This document shows positions 1 through 8,113 of a DNA stretch of 64,000 nucleotides, in pieces. The first letter of the stretch is position 1, and each line of letters opens with the position of its first letter. The stretch is from NCBI GenBank assembly GCA_963803295.1, contig CAWDMC010000002.1:186001-250000 (forward strand), written 5' to 3'. The position numbers and the translations under genes are program-made. The notes beneath the pieces were generated by a model. That model was given only the letters and a program-made list of their open reading frames with translations. It did no database searches and was not told the DNA's origin. The DNA comes from CAWDMC01 sp963803295 (lineage in GTDB: Bacteria; Acidobacteriota; Terriglobia; UBA7540).

Positions 1-1
1 G

Positions 2-616
2 GAAGTGGCTGCCGGGATAAGATCAGGGGGCGGCCGCGCTGTGGCCCTCCAGGCGGACGTGCTTGATCCGCCAGCAATCAAGCGCTCCGTCCAGGAAACC
101 GTATCTCACCTGGGCCCGGTGGATATCCTCGTCAACAACGCCGGCGAGATGACGGATATGGCCGTGGTTGACATGAAGGATGAGGATTGGGAGGAATCCC
201 TCACCATAAACTTGAGCTCGTGTTTCCGCTACGTCCGCGAGTGTATCCCTTCCATGAAGGAACGCCGCTGGGGGCGCATCATCAATGTGTCGTCACAGGT
301 AGCGTACACCGGCTCGAACAATCACGCCCACTACTCTGCCGCCAAGTCCGGACTGCTGGCCTTCACCTTTTCGCTAACGAAAGAATTGGGAGCCCATGCC
401 ATCACGGCCAACGTCGTGATGCCCGGACGTATCCTCACCGACCTGCTGCTCGAACGCATGGGGGGCCGTGAGCAAGAGTGGATGAGCCAAACCCCGCTCA
501 AGCGCTTCGGCCGACCGGAAGAAGTCGCCTCGGTTATCGCCTTCCTCGCCTCCGAAGAGGCCAGCTACATGAGCGGCGCGGTGCTGAATGTGACTGGCGG
601 CCAGGTGATGGGATAG
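2..616 (+). CDS. SDR-family NAD(P)-dependent oxidoreductase, 5' truncated by window edge
   Basis: Short-chain dehydrogenase/reductase, a cytosolic Rossmann-fold oxidoreductase of unknown substrate. The reading frame is open to the window edge, so the start and the glycine-rich cofactor motif lie outside. Visible are the structural NNAG motif, a conserved Ser in the INVSS strand, and the catalytic YSAAK (YxxxK) pair, followed by the VMPGRILTDLL segment and a C-terminal GAVLNVTGGQ typical of FabG-like members. It converges on the tandem aldolase gene, leaving 23 bp between the two stop codons. An SDR next to a class II aldolase suggests sugar or sugar-acid breakdown, but the substrate cannot be read from sequence. 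The family call is secure and the substrate open. Confidence 0.9.
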   Translation, partial: EVAAGIRSGGGRAVALQADVLDPPAIKRSVQETVSHLGPVDILVNNAGEMTDMAVVDMKDEDWEESLTINLSSCFRYVRECIPSMKERRWGRIINVSSQVAYTGSNNHAHYSAAKSGLLAFTFSLTKELGAHAITANVVMPGRILTDLLLERMGGREQEWMSQTPLKRFGRPEEVASVIAFLASEEASYMSGAVLNVTGGQVMG

Positions 617-639
617 CAAAGTCTGTTCGATTGATGCTG

Positions 640-1932
640 TCACAGATTCAGGAAAACCCGATCCAGTTCGCGCGTGACGCTTTCGGGCATCGGGGCCAAT
701 GTGCCGATGGCGCGGCAATCGATTAGCGCTTCCGCAATGGACTCGATCACCTCAAGACGGTCAAAGGCTTCGAGAATATTGGCGCCGGTGGCCAGCACCC
801 CTTCGTTTTCCAGTATCGCTGTGGGCTTTTGCGGTGATACTTGCCGGGCCAGCGCTTCTGGATCTTCAAACTCAAGACTGTACGGCGCGCGTCCGATGGG
901 CCGGACCAGCACGTAGCTCTCCGGAATCGCCCGTGTGTCCAGGCAAGCACTGGTCACGCTAAAGGCCGTCCCATTCACAGGGTAAGCCGTAACGATGGCT
1001 CCGATTTCCGGATGCTGCCGGTAAATCGCTTCGTGATTGCGCGTTGTGCGGCTAGGAAGTTTTCCGGCCTCGGCTTCCCCATTCTGAACCAACACCAAGT
1101 CCTGCGGATTGATCCCGCCCCGGTCCAGCTCATGTGGCGAAATCACAAAATTCGAGTGGTCCACTCGCGCCGAGAAACTGCCTTGGGTGCTGATGAACAG
1201 CCGTTGGCGGTAGGCCCGGCGCACGAATTCAGCGAGCCGGCGCCGCAATTCCTTTTCGACGCTGGAGAGGGGTTTCCTCTCAAACTCAGGCAGGCGAGGC
1301 GAGCGCCGCCCGTGAAGATCGATCTCCGCATCGCTCAAGTATCGGATGTCACCCAGACGGCACGCCTTGATGATGGTTTTGCCTGTGAACTCGAGCGCTT
1401 CGAAACGGTGAAAGGCCTCCTGCAGACTGCCTCCCGCGGTGACGACGCCATGATTTTCAAGGATCACGCAATTGTAGCCCTGGAGGAACGTGCTGGCGAT
1501 ACTCCCTCCTAGTGCTTCACTGCCCGGCAATTCGTACGGAGCAAAACCGGCTTCCCCGCAGACATGCCTGGCCTGCGGCAGCAGTCGCGTATTCGGTACT
1601 TCACGCACCATGCTAAAGGCGACAAGCGCCACCGGGTGGGCGTGAACGATGCCGAAGATGTCCGGCCTCGTCCGGTAAAGAGCCAGGTGAAAGGGAAGCT
1701 CCGAGGACGGTGGACGCTCTCCCTCTACCGTCCCGTTGGCCCTCACACAAACGATATCTTCACGCTGAAGTCCGCCCTTGTCCAATCGCGCCGGCGTGAT
1801 CCAGACGTCACCATTCTCTTCGCGGATGGAGAGATTGCCGCCTGAGGTCGTGGTCATGCGGTAGTGATAGATCCGCTCCATGGTTTGGAGGATTTCATCG
1901 CGAGGGTGCGTGTAGGCGTTCGGGGTACTCAT
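640..1932 (-). CDS. Tandem class II aldolase/adducin-domain protein, second domain degenerate
   Basis: A 430-residue protein with two class II aldolase (L-fuculose-phosphate aldolase-like) domains in tandem; single-domain members are about 210-250 residues. The first half keeps the zinc-site signature: SSELPFH with the acidic residue, HAHP, and a late His in ENHG. In the second half the equivalent positions read TAYP and ENEG, so its metal ligands appear lost while the fold signature GGNLS/GSFSARV, RGGI and ILEAFDRLE persists. The ATG at 1932 is preceded by AGGAG at good spacing; an in-frame codon nine residues upstream lacks this. Known family members cleave sugar phosphates or act as epimerases and dehydratases. 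I infer an aldolase whose second domain is structural or regulatory. Confidence 0.82.
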   Translation of the reverse strand: MSTPNAYTHPRDEILQTMERIYHYRMTTTSGGNLSIREENGDVWITPARLDKGGLQREDIVCVRANGTVEGERPPSSELPFHLALYRTRPDIFGIVHAHPVALVAFSMVREVPNTRLLPQARHVCGEAGFAPYELPGSEALGGSIASTFLQGYNCVILENHGVVTAGGSLQEAFHRFEALEFTGKTIIKACRLGDIRYLSDAEIDLHGRRSPRLPEFERKPLSSVEKELRRRLAEFVRRAYRQRLFISTQGSFSARVDHSNFVISPHELDRGGINPQDLVLVQNGEAEAGKLPSRTTRNHEAIYRQHPEIGAIVTAYPVNGTAFSVTSACLDTRAIPESYVLVRPIGRAPYSLEFEDPEALARQVSPQKPTAILENEGVLATGANILEAFDRLEVIESIAEALIDCRAIGTLAPMPESVTRELDRVFLNL

Positions 1933-2040
1933 CCTTACTCCTTCATCTGCTGAGGGCATTCACGTTCGTGTTCCGGTGAGGGCGTGCCCGCCCACGCGGA
2001 AACCTCTTGCGGAAACGATTCCACGCCGGAACCGGAAACC

Positions 2041-2373
2041 TCTATTCTACTATCGTTCAAACGGAGCCACCTGCGGCCCGATTCCGGTATGGGATCCTGT
2101 CTCGCCCGCGTCCAGGCGGTCACGGCCGTGCTGCACGCCGCCGCCGGGCTCACGGCCACGGCTCTGTTTCTGGGCTCGCATCCAGTGGCGGCGCTAGGCC
2201 TCTCCTTCGTGGTCACCCAGGCCTGGCGTTCGATTTCCGAAAGTTTCCGCGCGGACTTTCGTGGCTCAGGTCGAACCTCGGCCTATCAAATCATGGCCGC
2301 CACAGGTATCGCGAGCGAGTCTAGCCGTGAGGCCGCCTGGTGTAGGGTCAGGCATATTGCCCATAAGCGCTAG
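2041..2373 (+). pseudogene. Possible 3' fragment of an Lgt-like (prolipoprotein diacylglyceryl transferase family) gene
   Basis: An open frame without a credible start reads through a hydrophobic stretch into RSISESFRADFRGSGRTSA, which resembles the C-terminal Arg/Asp region of Lgt-type membrane proteins, then stops. No N-terminal part of such a gene is present upstream, where the aldolase gene ends the space. I infer a decayed 3' fragment. It sits at the left edge of an island of transposase remnants. The resemblance is from memory and weak; random open frame is the alternative. Confidence 0.28.
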
Positions 2374-2379
2374 GCTAAC

Positions 2380-2784
2380 CCTCGATCTCTGGGCTATGGA
2401 TGAAGTGCATTTTCAACAACACGGCTCGCGTTGCCGGATGTGGGTTCCGCCGGAAACCAAGGATCCTGTTCTGGTGCTTCATCCCACCCGGAAGAGCATG
2501 GGTTATTTCGGGGCCATCCGCTTGCGGGATGGCCGCCTTTTCTTCCGGCAAGAGAGGGGCAAGTTTAACCCTGTCACTTGTTGGCAATTCTTGAAAGAGC
2601 CCGCACGCGCACGGCACGACGGTGGTGGTGATTGCGGACAATGCGAAATATCATCACGCTCAACTTCACCGGGAATGGAGGGAGCAAAGCGTGGAGCGTT
2701 CCGCTCTGAACTTCTTGCCGCCCTTACAGTCCCGAGTTGAATCCGATTGAGCGTGTGTGGACCGGGAAGTACCGGTCTCGCTAG
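2380..2784 (+). pseudogene. IS630-family transposase remnant
   Basis: Decayed DDE transposase. The stretch DLWAMDEVHFQQHG followed by a conserved W at MWVPPE matches the second catalytic Asp block of IS630-type enzymes, and KFNPVTCWQFLKE follows in the same frame. About 230 bases further the homology moves to a second frame (VVVIADNAKYHHAQLHREW, the block with the next Asp) and then to a third (SPELNPIERVW, carrying the final catalytic Glu). Two frameshifts and the missing N-terminus show it is dead. I saw no terminal inverted repeats or TA duplication. Confidence 0.85.
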
Positions 2785-2942
2785 CGGAAACCAAATCGAG
2801 TCCGGGCGACCCGACCACTATTCTAACGGCCTTATCCCCTCGTTCGAGCAATCTCCAAAACGCGGCTCGGACCGCCATATTATCTGAAGGGCGTTGATTG
2901 CCACGTCTCTGGGGGCGCAGCCATTGCTTGGTAGGGTCTGGT

Positions 2943-3224
2943 CTACGATTGGCGGGCAAGTAGCTCTACAACTGGAACCACTCGCAAATCGCGGGGGTCG
3001 CCAAACTCATAAGTCGCAACATAAGGCATCGTCAGTCGGATTCCGTCTTTCTCGAAGTGCATTTCGCCCCGCCAGATTTGGCCATTCTCTGTCTCACGAA
3101 CATAGTCTTGCTCCCCAACGGTTGCCTCGTAGCCTTGCGCCACGGCGTCACTATAGGACTTTGGCGTGCGGTGGATAATCTCCCCTTTCGCCACTCTCTT
3201 CTCCGCGTTTTCGGACATAGCCAT
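2943..3224 (-). CDS. Hypothetical protein, 93 aa
   Basis: A small, charged, probably cytosolic protein that I do not recognise. The frame extends further upstream, but the ATG at 3224 has GGAG a few bases before it and is followed by a second in-frame ATG two codons on (MAMSENAEK). Composition looks coding: few Cys, balanced acidic and basic residues, and a beta-rich C-terminal half ending in VVPVVELLARQS. It lies between the IS630 and IS21 remnants, so it may itself be cargo or debris. No motif supports a function. Confidence 0.45.
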   Translation of the reverse strand: MAMSENAEKRVAKGEIIHRTPKSYSDAVAQGYEATVGEQDYVRETENGQIWRGEMHFEKDGIRLTMPYVATYEFGDPRDLRVVPVVELLARQS

Positions 3225-3349
3225 TTCTCTCCAGAGGACGAAATCAATCCCAGAAGGAAGAAATCGGCAGAAGTGATTAAGCGGATGAGACAGATGTATC
3301 AGATACCGTCCCGCCGCCACGTCTCCACAGCCGGTCGCCAGTGCCGTCG

Positions 3350-3629
3350 TTACCACTTCCTGTGGAAGACCTGGAAGACCCCGCCAAAATAGTCAAAGGC
3401 AAGCTCGTGCGTTTCCAGAAAAGTTTGCTGCGTGGCTCGCGGGTAAGCCCGATGGAAGGCCCCACCGCTGGCCATGCTGCGCACCGAGAAGACCTGCAGC
3501 TTCTACTCTTTCCCGCCCAACTCGGCCTCAGCTTCATACCAGTCCACCTGGGCTTCGCTGCCCCAGGCATAGCTCTACGGAACACTCACCTCGCGCCCCT
3601 TTAGCCCTAGCGCTCGCTTCTTTTCGACC
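3350..3629 (-). pseudogene. IS21-family IstA transposase remnant
   Basis: Reading this strand gives REVSVP, an amber codon, then SYAWGSEAQVDWYEAEAELGG, a further amber codon and KLQVFSVRSMASGGAFHRAY and FLETHELAFDYFGGVF. This is the catalytic core of the IS21 transposase IstA, with the first catalytic Asp in QVDW. Two in-frame amber codons and the loss of everything after FGGVF show it is inactive. Its upstream end (RRVEKKRALGLKGRE) runs directly into the left 44-bp inverted repeat at 3630, which suggests that the repeat-bounded cassette interrupted it. No istB partner is visible. Confidence 0.88.
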
Positions 3630-3673
3630 CTTCTGAACGTTTTTGGTTGCGGCTCCGCCGCGCTGCGCTACCC
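3630..3673. repeat. Left 44-bp inverted repeat of a putative cassette
   Basis: Begins CTTCTGAACGTTTTTGG and ends GCTGCGCTACCC. Its reverse complement recurs at 4805-4848 with a single mismatch. The pair encloses a hypothetical gene, a toxin and a broken antitoxin. It could be the end of a mobile unit or a dispersed intergenic repeat present twice by chance. Confidence 0.85.
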
Positions 3674-3713
3674 GCTTCACGACGCTGGTCCAGGTGGCCA
3701 TGGGACCGGCTAA

Positions 3714-4187
3714 TCACTGAAATTCCTGAAATGTGTAATTCGTTCTGACAAAGACGTTGTAGTTGACTCGAAGCACGACCCCGTTGAACCCCCTCACAGC
3801 CAGGTTCGCAAAGACTCCGACCGAGGCTGTTCCATCGCCGGCGTTCTCATTTACCAAACTGACCGATGTGCTATCGACGGCCCAAAGAGCGTCGCTGACA
3901 GCGCCGTCATACGCAAAGCTGGCGAGCGACACCGTGGCGCTAGCCTCCTTGAAACCGTCGATCTCGGTACGGCCGCCCACAACGAAACTGAGTGTATCTC
4001 TCGCGATTCCCGAGCTGTCACCCCGGAAGGTGCACTCGACAACTCCGGTAAAAATGTTTACATCATTGAAATCAGAACCGTCAATAGGAGGAGCCGCCAA
4101 GCCCAGCAGATGCTTCACAGCCTTGGGACTCAGGCGAGTCGCTTGGATCGTCGTGCCGGGGTTTATGGCGATTACTGAAATGCTCAT
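3714..4187 (-). CDS. Hypothetical beta-rich protein, 157 aa
   Basis: Unrecognised protein, predicted mostly beta strand from its alternating hydrophobic and small residues, with no signal peptide or membrane segment. The start at 4187 is chosen because AGGAG lies about 8 bases before it; a longer in-frame start lacks a ribosome site. The second half is rich in Val, Ala and Ser (DSTSVSLVNENAGDGTASV), resembling small structural or phage-like proteins, but I would not name it. It lies just downstream of the toxin-antitoxin pair on the same strand, and all three are enclosed by the 44-bp inverted repeats. Confidence 0.6.
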   Translation of the reverse strand: MSISVIAINPGTTIQATRLSPKAVKHLLGLAAPPIDGSDFNDVNIFTGVVECTFRGDSSGIARDTLSFVVGGRTEIDGFKEASATVSLASFAYDGAVSDALWAVDSTSVSLVNENAGDGTASVGVFANLAVRGFNGVVLRVNYNVFVRTNYTFQEFQ

Positions 4188-4230
4188 GTGACAGGTCTCC
4201 TGGCAAAGTTTTACCACCCGATCACTGCTC

Positions 4231-4482
4231 TTATATCCCGGAAATCAGCCTGTCGTAGTCGCTGTGCGAGCCGATCCAAAACCAGAAGAACTGTTCTCCC
4301 CGGCCGACGGCTAGAGCACGGTAGGATCGCGAAACACGAACCGACCAGAGAGGGCCGACTTGCTTCAAGGCGCAGTGAGGGATGAAAAGGGTTTGTGCGA
4401 AAAGCTCGTATTGCTTCCTGGCCTGCTCCTGAACCTCTTTCGGTAGACTATCGTAAAGAGCCCAGAAATTCCGCAGAGGCAT
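4231..4482 (-). CDS. RelE/ParE-superfamily toxin-like protein
   Basis: An 83-residue protein matching short RelE/ParE-fold toxins. It has the N-terminal helix pair (FWALYDSLPKEVQEQARKQY), a strand with VRVSRSYRALAVG that holds the conserved Arg residues, and the C-terminal FWFWIGSHSDYDRLI block typical of this subgroup. Family members are mRNA interferases or gyrase poisons kept inactive by a cognate antitoxin. The start is 12 bp after the stop expected for the upstream antitoxin, the usual antitoxin-first order. The toxin frame is intact although the antitoxin appears frameshifted, so it may be inactive, weakly expressed, or rescued elsewhere. Confidence 0.82.
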   Translation of the reverse strand: MPLRNFWALYDSLPKEVQEQARKQYELFAQTLFIPHCALKQVGPLWSVRVSRSYRALAVGRGEQFFWFWIGSHSDYDRLISGI

Positions 4483-4494
4483 GAGAGGCGAAGC

Positions 4495-4727
4495 TCAATG
4501 CCGTTCTTGCCGGGAACGCAAGCCCTCTTTGAGCTGAGAGAACTTACCTCGATCGATCTCCTGGTTGAGCCTTTCGAGCAGATGATGGCCGCGCCCGCCG
4601 GTCGAAAATCTCGCTCCATTTCAGCGTCCCAGGCCCGTGCTTCCGTTTGTTCAAACCAGTCGGCCAACCCCCGGCGCTCTGGCTCTGGGAGCTGCTCAAT
4701 AGCTGCCTTAATCGCCTCTACGGTCAT
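4495..4727 (-). pseudogene. Antitoxin gene of the RelE/ParE-like pair, frameshifted
   Basis: The N-terminal 40 or so residues (EAIKAAIEQLPEPERRGLADW, then AWDAEMERDF) match the short helical antitoxins that partner this toxin type. Near 4593 the frame is lost: the expected C-terminal part (GHHLLERLNQEIDRG, then KEGLRSRQERH and a stop) is intact in the next frame, so one base is missing in a GC-rich run. The restored stop at 4495-4497 lies 12 bp before the toxin ATG. Either the antitoxin has decayed, the base loss is a sequence error, or frameshifting restores it. The C-terminal half normally contacts the toxin, so the broken form should not neutralise it. Confidence 0.8.
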
Positions 4728-4804
4728 ATCGTGAGCTTAACTTTGCTTCATGCCTAATGCAAGCAGGTCGTATGGCCTTATGGCCTGCATGGTTAAGAGA
4801 GCAA

Positions 4805-4848
4805 GGGTAGCGCAGCGGGGCGGAGCCGCAACCAAAAACGTTCAGAAG
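4805..4848. repeat. Right 44-bp inverted repeat of a putative cassette
   Basis: Reverse-complement copy of 3630-3673 with one mismatch. It stands between the antitoxin start and the mnmG stop. The following 60 bp are low-complexity GCTGCGCTACG-like sequence. No target duplication is evident outside the two copies. Confidence 0.85.
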
Positions 4849-4911
4849 CAACCTACTCTCCTGTAGACCATCCGCTGCGCTGCGCTACGCTACGCGCCCC
4901 ACGCTTCGCTT

Positions 4912-7113
4912 CTACGATACTGGCGCCTGTTCGGCTGCCCGACGTGCAAAGATCTCGATATAAACGTTCACCAGCGCGACCGCTGCGGGTGTGATCCCCG
5001 GAATCCGTGAGGCCTGCCCTAGTGTCAGAGGCCGCACCCGATTGAGCTTCTCCACTACCTCGCGCGAGAGTCCGGACACGTTCTGGTAGTCAAACGATTG
5101 GGGGATGCGACGGTTTTCGGCGCGTTTGAGACGTTCGATCTGCTTCTCTTGCTGATCGAGATAGCCGGCGTATTTAATGTCGGTCTCGATGCGGCGGAGT
5201 TCCTCACGAGAAAGGATGTGCGTCTGCATTACCCCCTCACCCGGCCTTCGGCCACCTTCTCCCCCAAGGGGGTGAGGGCTGTGGTGTATAGTTGCGATTG
5301 CTGCTGTAGCGCCGGTGTCCTCACCGGCGTTTTCGCCGTTCGCGCAGGCCTGAAACGTCGTGGGCGACGACATTGCCGCAGACAAACCCTCGTTGACCCA
5401 GCCCAAGAGGTCGTCCACCGTCACCTCCTGCCGTCGCAGCAACTGTTCACCGGTAAGCGGGCCCGGCCCGGCAACCATGTTGCCGTTAAGCGGATCCATG
5501 AGACCGAGTCTCGCGTAAAGCTCACGGCCGAGGCCAGAGGAAGGCGCGAGGCGCGTCTCCAGCAGGAACTTTGCGGCCGCCCGGATGCGCTCTTGCTTGG
5601 CCAGGAACTTGTCATAGTCCTGCTGCTTGATCGTGCCCACCTCGTAGCCGATGGGCATCAGGCGCTCGTCGGCGTTGTCGATGCGCAGGTGCAGGCGGAA
5701 CTCGGCGCGCGAGGTGAACATGCGATAGGGTTCGTCACAGCCTTTGCTGACTAGGTCATCGATCAGGATGCCGGTGTAGGCACGGGTACGCTCAATAATC
5801 AGCGGCTTCTTGTCGCGGACGCGTAATCCGGCGTTGATTCCGGCCACGATTCCCTGGCAAGCGGCTTCCTCATATCCGGTCGTTCCGTTGATCTGTCCCG
5901 CGAGAAAGAGGTTGTGGATCTTCTTGGTCTCAAGCCACGGTGTGAGCTCGGTGGGCTGCACCATGTCGTACTCGATGGCGTAACCAGGCCGGATCATGTC
6001 GGCCTTTTCGAGACCCGGGATCGACTTCACCATGGCGATCTGCACGTCAATGGGCATGGAGGTTGACATGCCGTTCACATAGATCTCATTGGTGTCCAGG
6101 CCCTCGGGCTCAAGGAAGATCTGGTGCTGCTGCTTGTCCGCGAATTTGACTATCTTGTCCTCGATGGAAGGACAATAGCGTGGTCCCAAGCTCTTGATCT
6201 GGCCGGAATAGAGGGGCGAGCGGCACAAATTCTCGCGGAGGACGCGATGAGTCTCGGCGTTGGTGTAGCCGATCCAGCAAACTGTCTGCGGCTGAGCAAT
6301 GGCGCGGGTGCGGAAGCTGAAGGGCGTCGGCTCCGGATCGCCGGGCTGCTCCTGGAACTTGGTGAAATCGATGGTTCGCGCGTCCAAACGAGGCGGCGTA
6401 CCGGTTTTGAGCCGGCCAATGTTGAAGCCGAGCCGGCGTAGTGCTTCTCCCAGTAAGACCGCGGGCTGCTCGCCCGATCGTCCCGCCGGATACGTCTGTT
6501 CGCCGCAGTGGATCAGCCCGTTCAAGAAAGTTCCGGTGGTGACGATCACAACACCGGCTCCTACCGTACGACCGTCGCGCAGGCGGATACCGATTACGCG
6601 GAGACCCGTTGGCGGCAACGGCAAGGACTCGGGGTTCCGGATGCGGAGATCGGCGACCGACTTCTCATTGCTCTCTCCCGACCACCTCTTGTCGTCTTCG
6701 AGCGAGCCTCCATGCACCGTATCGAGCACCAAGTCTACGACTTCAGCCTGCTTGATCCGCAGGTTGGGCTCGGATTCGAGCACCTGCCTCATCTTAATGC
6801 GATACTGCTTCTTGTCGGCCTGGGCGCGCGGCGACCAAACGGCCGGTCCGCGGCTGGTGTTCAGCAACCGGAACTGGATCCCGGCAGCGTCGATCACTTC
6901 GCCCATAACGCCTCCGAGCGCGTCCACTTCGCGCACCAAGTGGCCCTTGGCGATCCCGCCGATGGCAGGATTACACGACATCTGGGCGATCAGGTCGAGA
7001 TTGATGGTGTAGAGCGCGGTCTCGAGACCCATGCGCGCGGCGCCCATCGCTGCCTCGCATCCCGCATGACCTGCCCCCACCACCACCACATCGTATTTTT
7101 CGTTGAAGCTCAT
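4912..7113 (-). CDS. mnmG: tRNA uridine-5-carboxymethylaminomethyl modification enzyme MnmG (GidA), with insertions
   Basis: FAD enzyme that, with the GTPase MnmE, installs the cmnm5 group on the wobble uridine of certain tRNAs. Visible are the N-terminal FAD motif VVVGAGHAGCEAA, the SCNPAIGGIAKGHLVREVDALGG block, the second conserved region TTGTFLNGLIHCG, the TGTPPRL motif, and the helical C-terminus (KYAGYLDQQEKQI, SGLSREVVEKLN, GQASRIPGITPAAV). At 733 residues it is about 100 longer than the usual 620-640. One extra segment follows residue 130, and another (about residues 575-635) is encoded by palindromic repeat DNA. Both insertions keep the frame. No mnmE or rsmG gene is adjacent. The identity is secure; whether the repeat-encoded loop is tolerated is inference. 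Confidence 0.96.
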   Translation of the reverse strand: MSFNEKYDVVVVGAGHAGCEAAMGAARMGLETALYTINLDLIAQMSCNPAIGGIAKGHLVREVDALGGVMGEVIDAAGIQFRLLNTSRGPAVWSPRAQADKKQYRIKMRQVLESEPNLRIKQAEVVDLVLDTVHGGSLEDDKRWSGESNEKSVADLRIRNPESLPLPPTGLRVIGIRLRDGRTVGAGVVIVTTGTFLNGLIHCGEQTYPAGRSGEQPAVLLGEALRRLGFNIGRLKTGTPPRLDARTIDFTKFQEQPGDPEPTPFSFRTRAIAQPQTVCWIGYTNAETHRVLRENLCRSPLYSGQIKSLGPRYCPSIEDKIVKFADKQQHQIFLEPEGLDTNEIYVNGMSTSMPIDVQIAMVKSIPGLEKADMIRPGYAIEYDMVQPTELTPWLETKKIHNLFLAGQINGTTGYEEAACQGIVAGINAGLRVRDKKPLIIERTRAYTGILIDDLVSKGCDEPYRMFTSRAEFRLHLRIDNADERLMPIGYEVGTIKQQDYDKFLAKQERIRAAAKFLLETRLAPSSGLGRELYARLGLMDPLNGNMVAGPGPLTGEQLLRRQEVTVDDLLGWVNEGLSAAMSSPTTFQACANGENAGEDTGATAAIATIHHSPHPLGGEGGRRPGEGVMQTHILSREELRRIETDIKYAGYLDQQEKQIERLKRAENRRIPQSFDYQNVSGLSREVVEKLNRVRPLTLGQASRIPGITPAAVALVNVYIEIFARRAAEQAPVS
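5234..5278. repeat. Palindromic repeat inside the mnmG coding region
   Basis: CCCTCACCC at 5234-5242 is mirrored by GGGTGAGGG at 5270-5278. Between them lie a small GGCC-TTC-GGCC hairpin (5243-5253) and CCCCCAAGGGGG (5261-5272). Repeats of this pattern are normally intergenic. Here it is read through in frame as a Gly/Pro/His-rich loop near the MnmG C-terminal domain. Confidence 0.85.
5305..5328. repeat. Second short hairpin repeat inside mnmG, same type as one at 15.3 kb
   Basis: TGTAGC is followed by a perfect 7-bp hairpin, GCCGGTG-TCCT-CACCGGC (5311-5328). The 20 bases from TAGCG onward match 17 of 20 positions of the intergenic repeat beginning at 15348. Both palindromes lie within the extra segment of MnmG. 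Confidence 0.7.
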
Positions 7114-7393
7114 GACCTTTAGATCCGTTCATCCTCTGTCGAACGGCTAGTCTATTTTAGCAGAGTTGCTCCAACTCATTTGGCCTTGCTCCCAGGATCA
7201 GACTGTTCAGCGGAAAAAGTGCGGAAAACCTGCGGGATTTGAGCGGGATTCTTGCGGAACTCACCCGAGCCGCCTCATCGCGCGTCCACACCGGCCGAAA
7301 ATCGGGTACAATAAGGAATAGCCGTGCCCCTGGGAAGACGGGGCTCGCCTCCTGCTTTCTCCCAGCAGCCTCGCACCGGTTCTTCGTAAGGAA

Positions 7394-8113
7394 ATGATTT
7401 TGGGTATCCCGCTGACTAAAGATCTTGCTATTGTACTGGCAAGCGGTGGCATGGATAGTTGCGTCACGACGGCCATCGCTGCTCAGGACTTTCGTCTGGC
7501 AATGTTGCACGTAGCCTACGGGCAGCGCACTCAAAGCCGGGAGATCCGAGCGTTCAATGCTCTGGCTGACCACTACCAGGCGGACTGCCGGTTGGTCTCG
7601 CGGCTCGATCACCTCCGCGTGATCGGAGGCTCAAGCCTAACCGATCCTTCAATATCCGTAGAACGGGCCGATCTCGACCGCCAGGGGATTCCCACCAGTT
7701 ATGTGCCGTTTCGCAACGCGCATTTCCTGGCGATCGCCGTCTCCTGGGGCGAAGTGTTGGGAGCGCGGAGGATCTTCGTCGGCGCGGTGGCGGAAGATAG
7801 CTCTGGCTACCCGGACTGCCAGCCTGAATACTACCGGGCGTTCAATCGAGTGATCGAACTGGGGACAAAGCCCGATACTCGACTCGAAATCGTGACGCCG
7901 GTGATTCACCTGACCAAGAGCGAAATCATTCGCCGTGGACGGGAGCTCGGAGCTCCCCTCGAGCTCACCTGGTCGTGTTACCAGGCCGAGGATGTCGCCT
8001 GCGGTGTGTGCGACAGTTGCGCGCTGAGGCTGCGCGCCTTTGCGGAGGCGGGTTGCAAAGACCCGATCCCGTACGCCCTCCGCCCGAGTTACCAGCGGCG
8101 TGTGCTGTCTTGA
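7394..8113 (+). CDS. queC: 7-cyano-7-deazaguanine synthase QueC
   Basis: Cytosolic ATP-dependent enzyme converting 7-carboxy-7-deazaguanine to preQ0 in queuosine biosynthesis. The PP-loop LASGGMDSCVT is near residue 16. The YGQRTQSRE segment, VPFRNAHFLAIA, and a C-terminal zinc site with four Cys (SCYQAEDVACGVCDSCALR) are all present, and the 239-residue length is normal. The ATG has AAGGA close before it. Queuosine and the MnmG product are both wobble-position modifications, but the two genes diverge and no other que gene is nearby. The 280 bp between them hold no gene; a TACAAT hexamer at 7307-7312 is a possible -10 element without a convincing -35. Confidence 0.95.
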   Translation: MILGIPLTKDLAIVLASGGMDSCVTTAIAAQDFRLAMLHVAYGQRTQSREIRAFNALADHYQADCRLVSRLDHLRVIGGSSLTDPSISVERADLDRQGIPTSYVPFRNAHFLAIAVSWGEVLGARRIFVGAVAEDSSGYPDCQPEYYRAFNRVIELGTKPDTRLEIVTPVIHLTKSEIIRRGRELGAPLELTWSCYQAEDVACGVCDSCALRLRAFAEAGCKDPIPYALRPSYQRRVLS

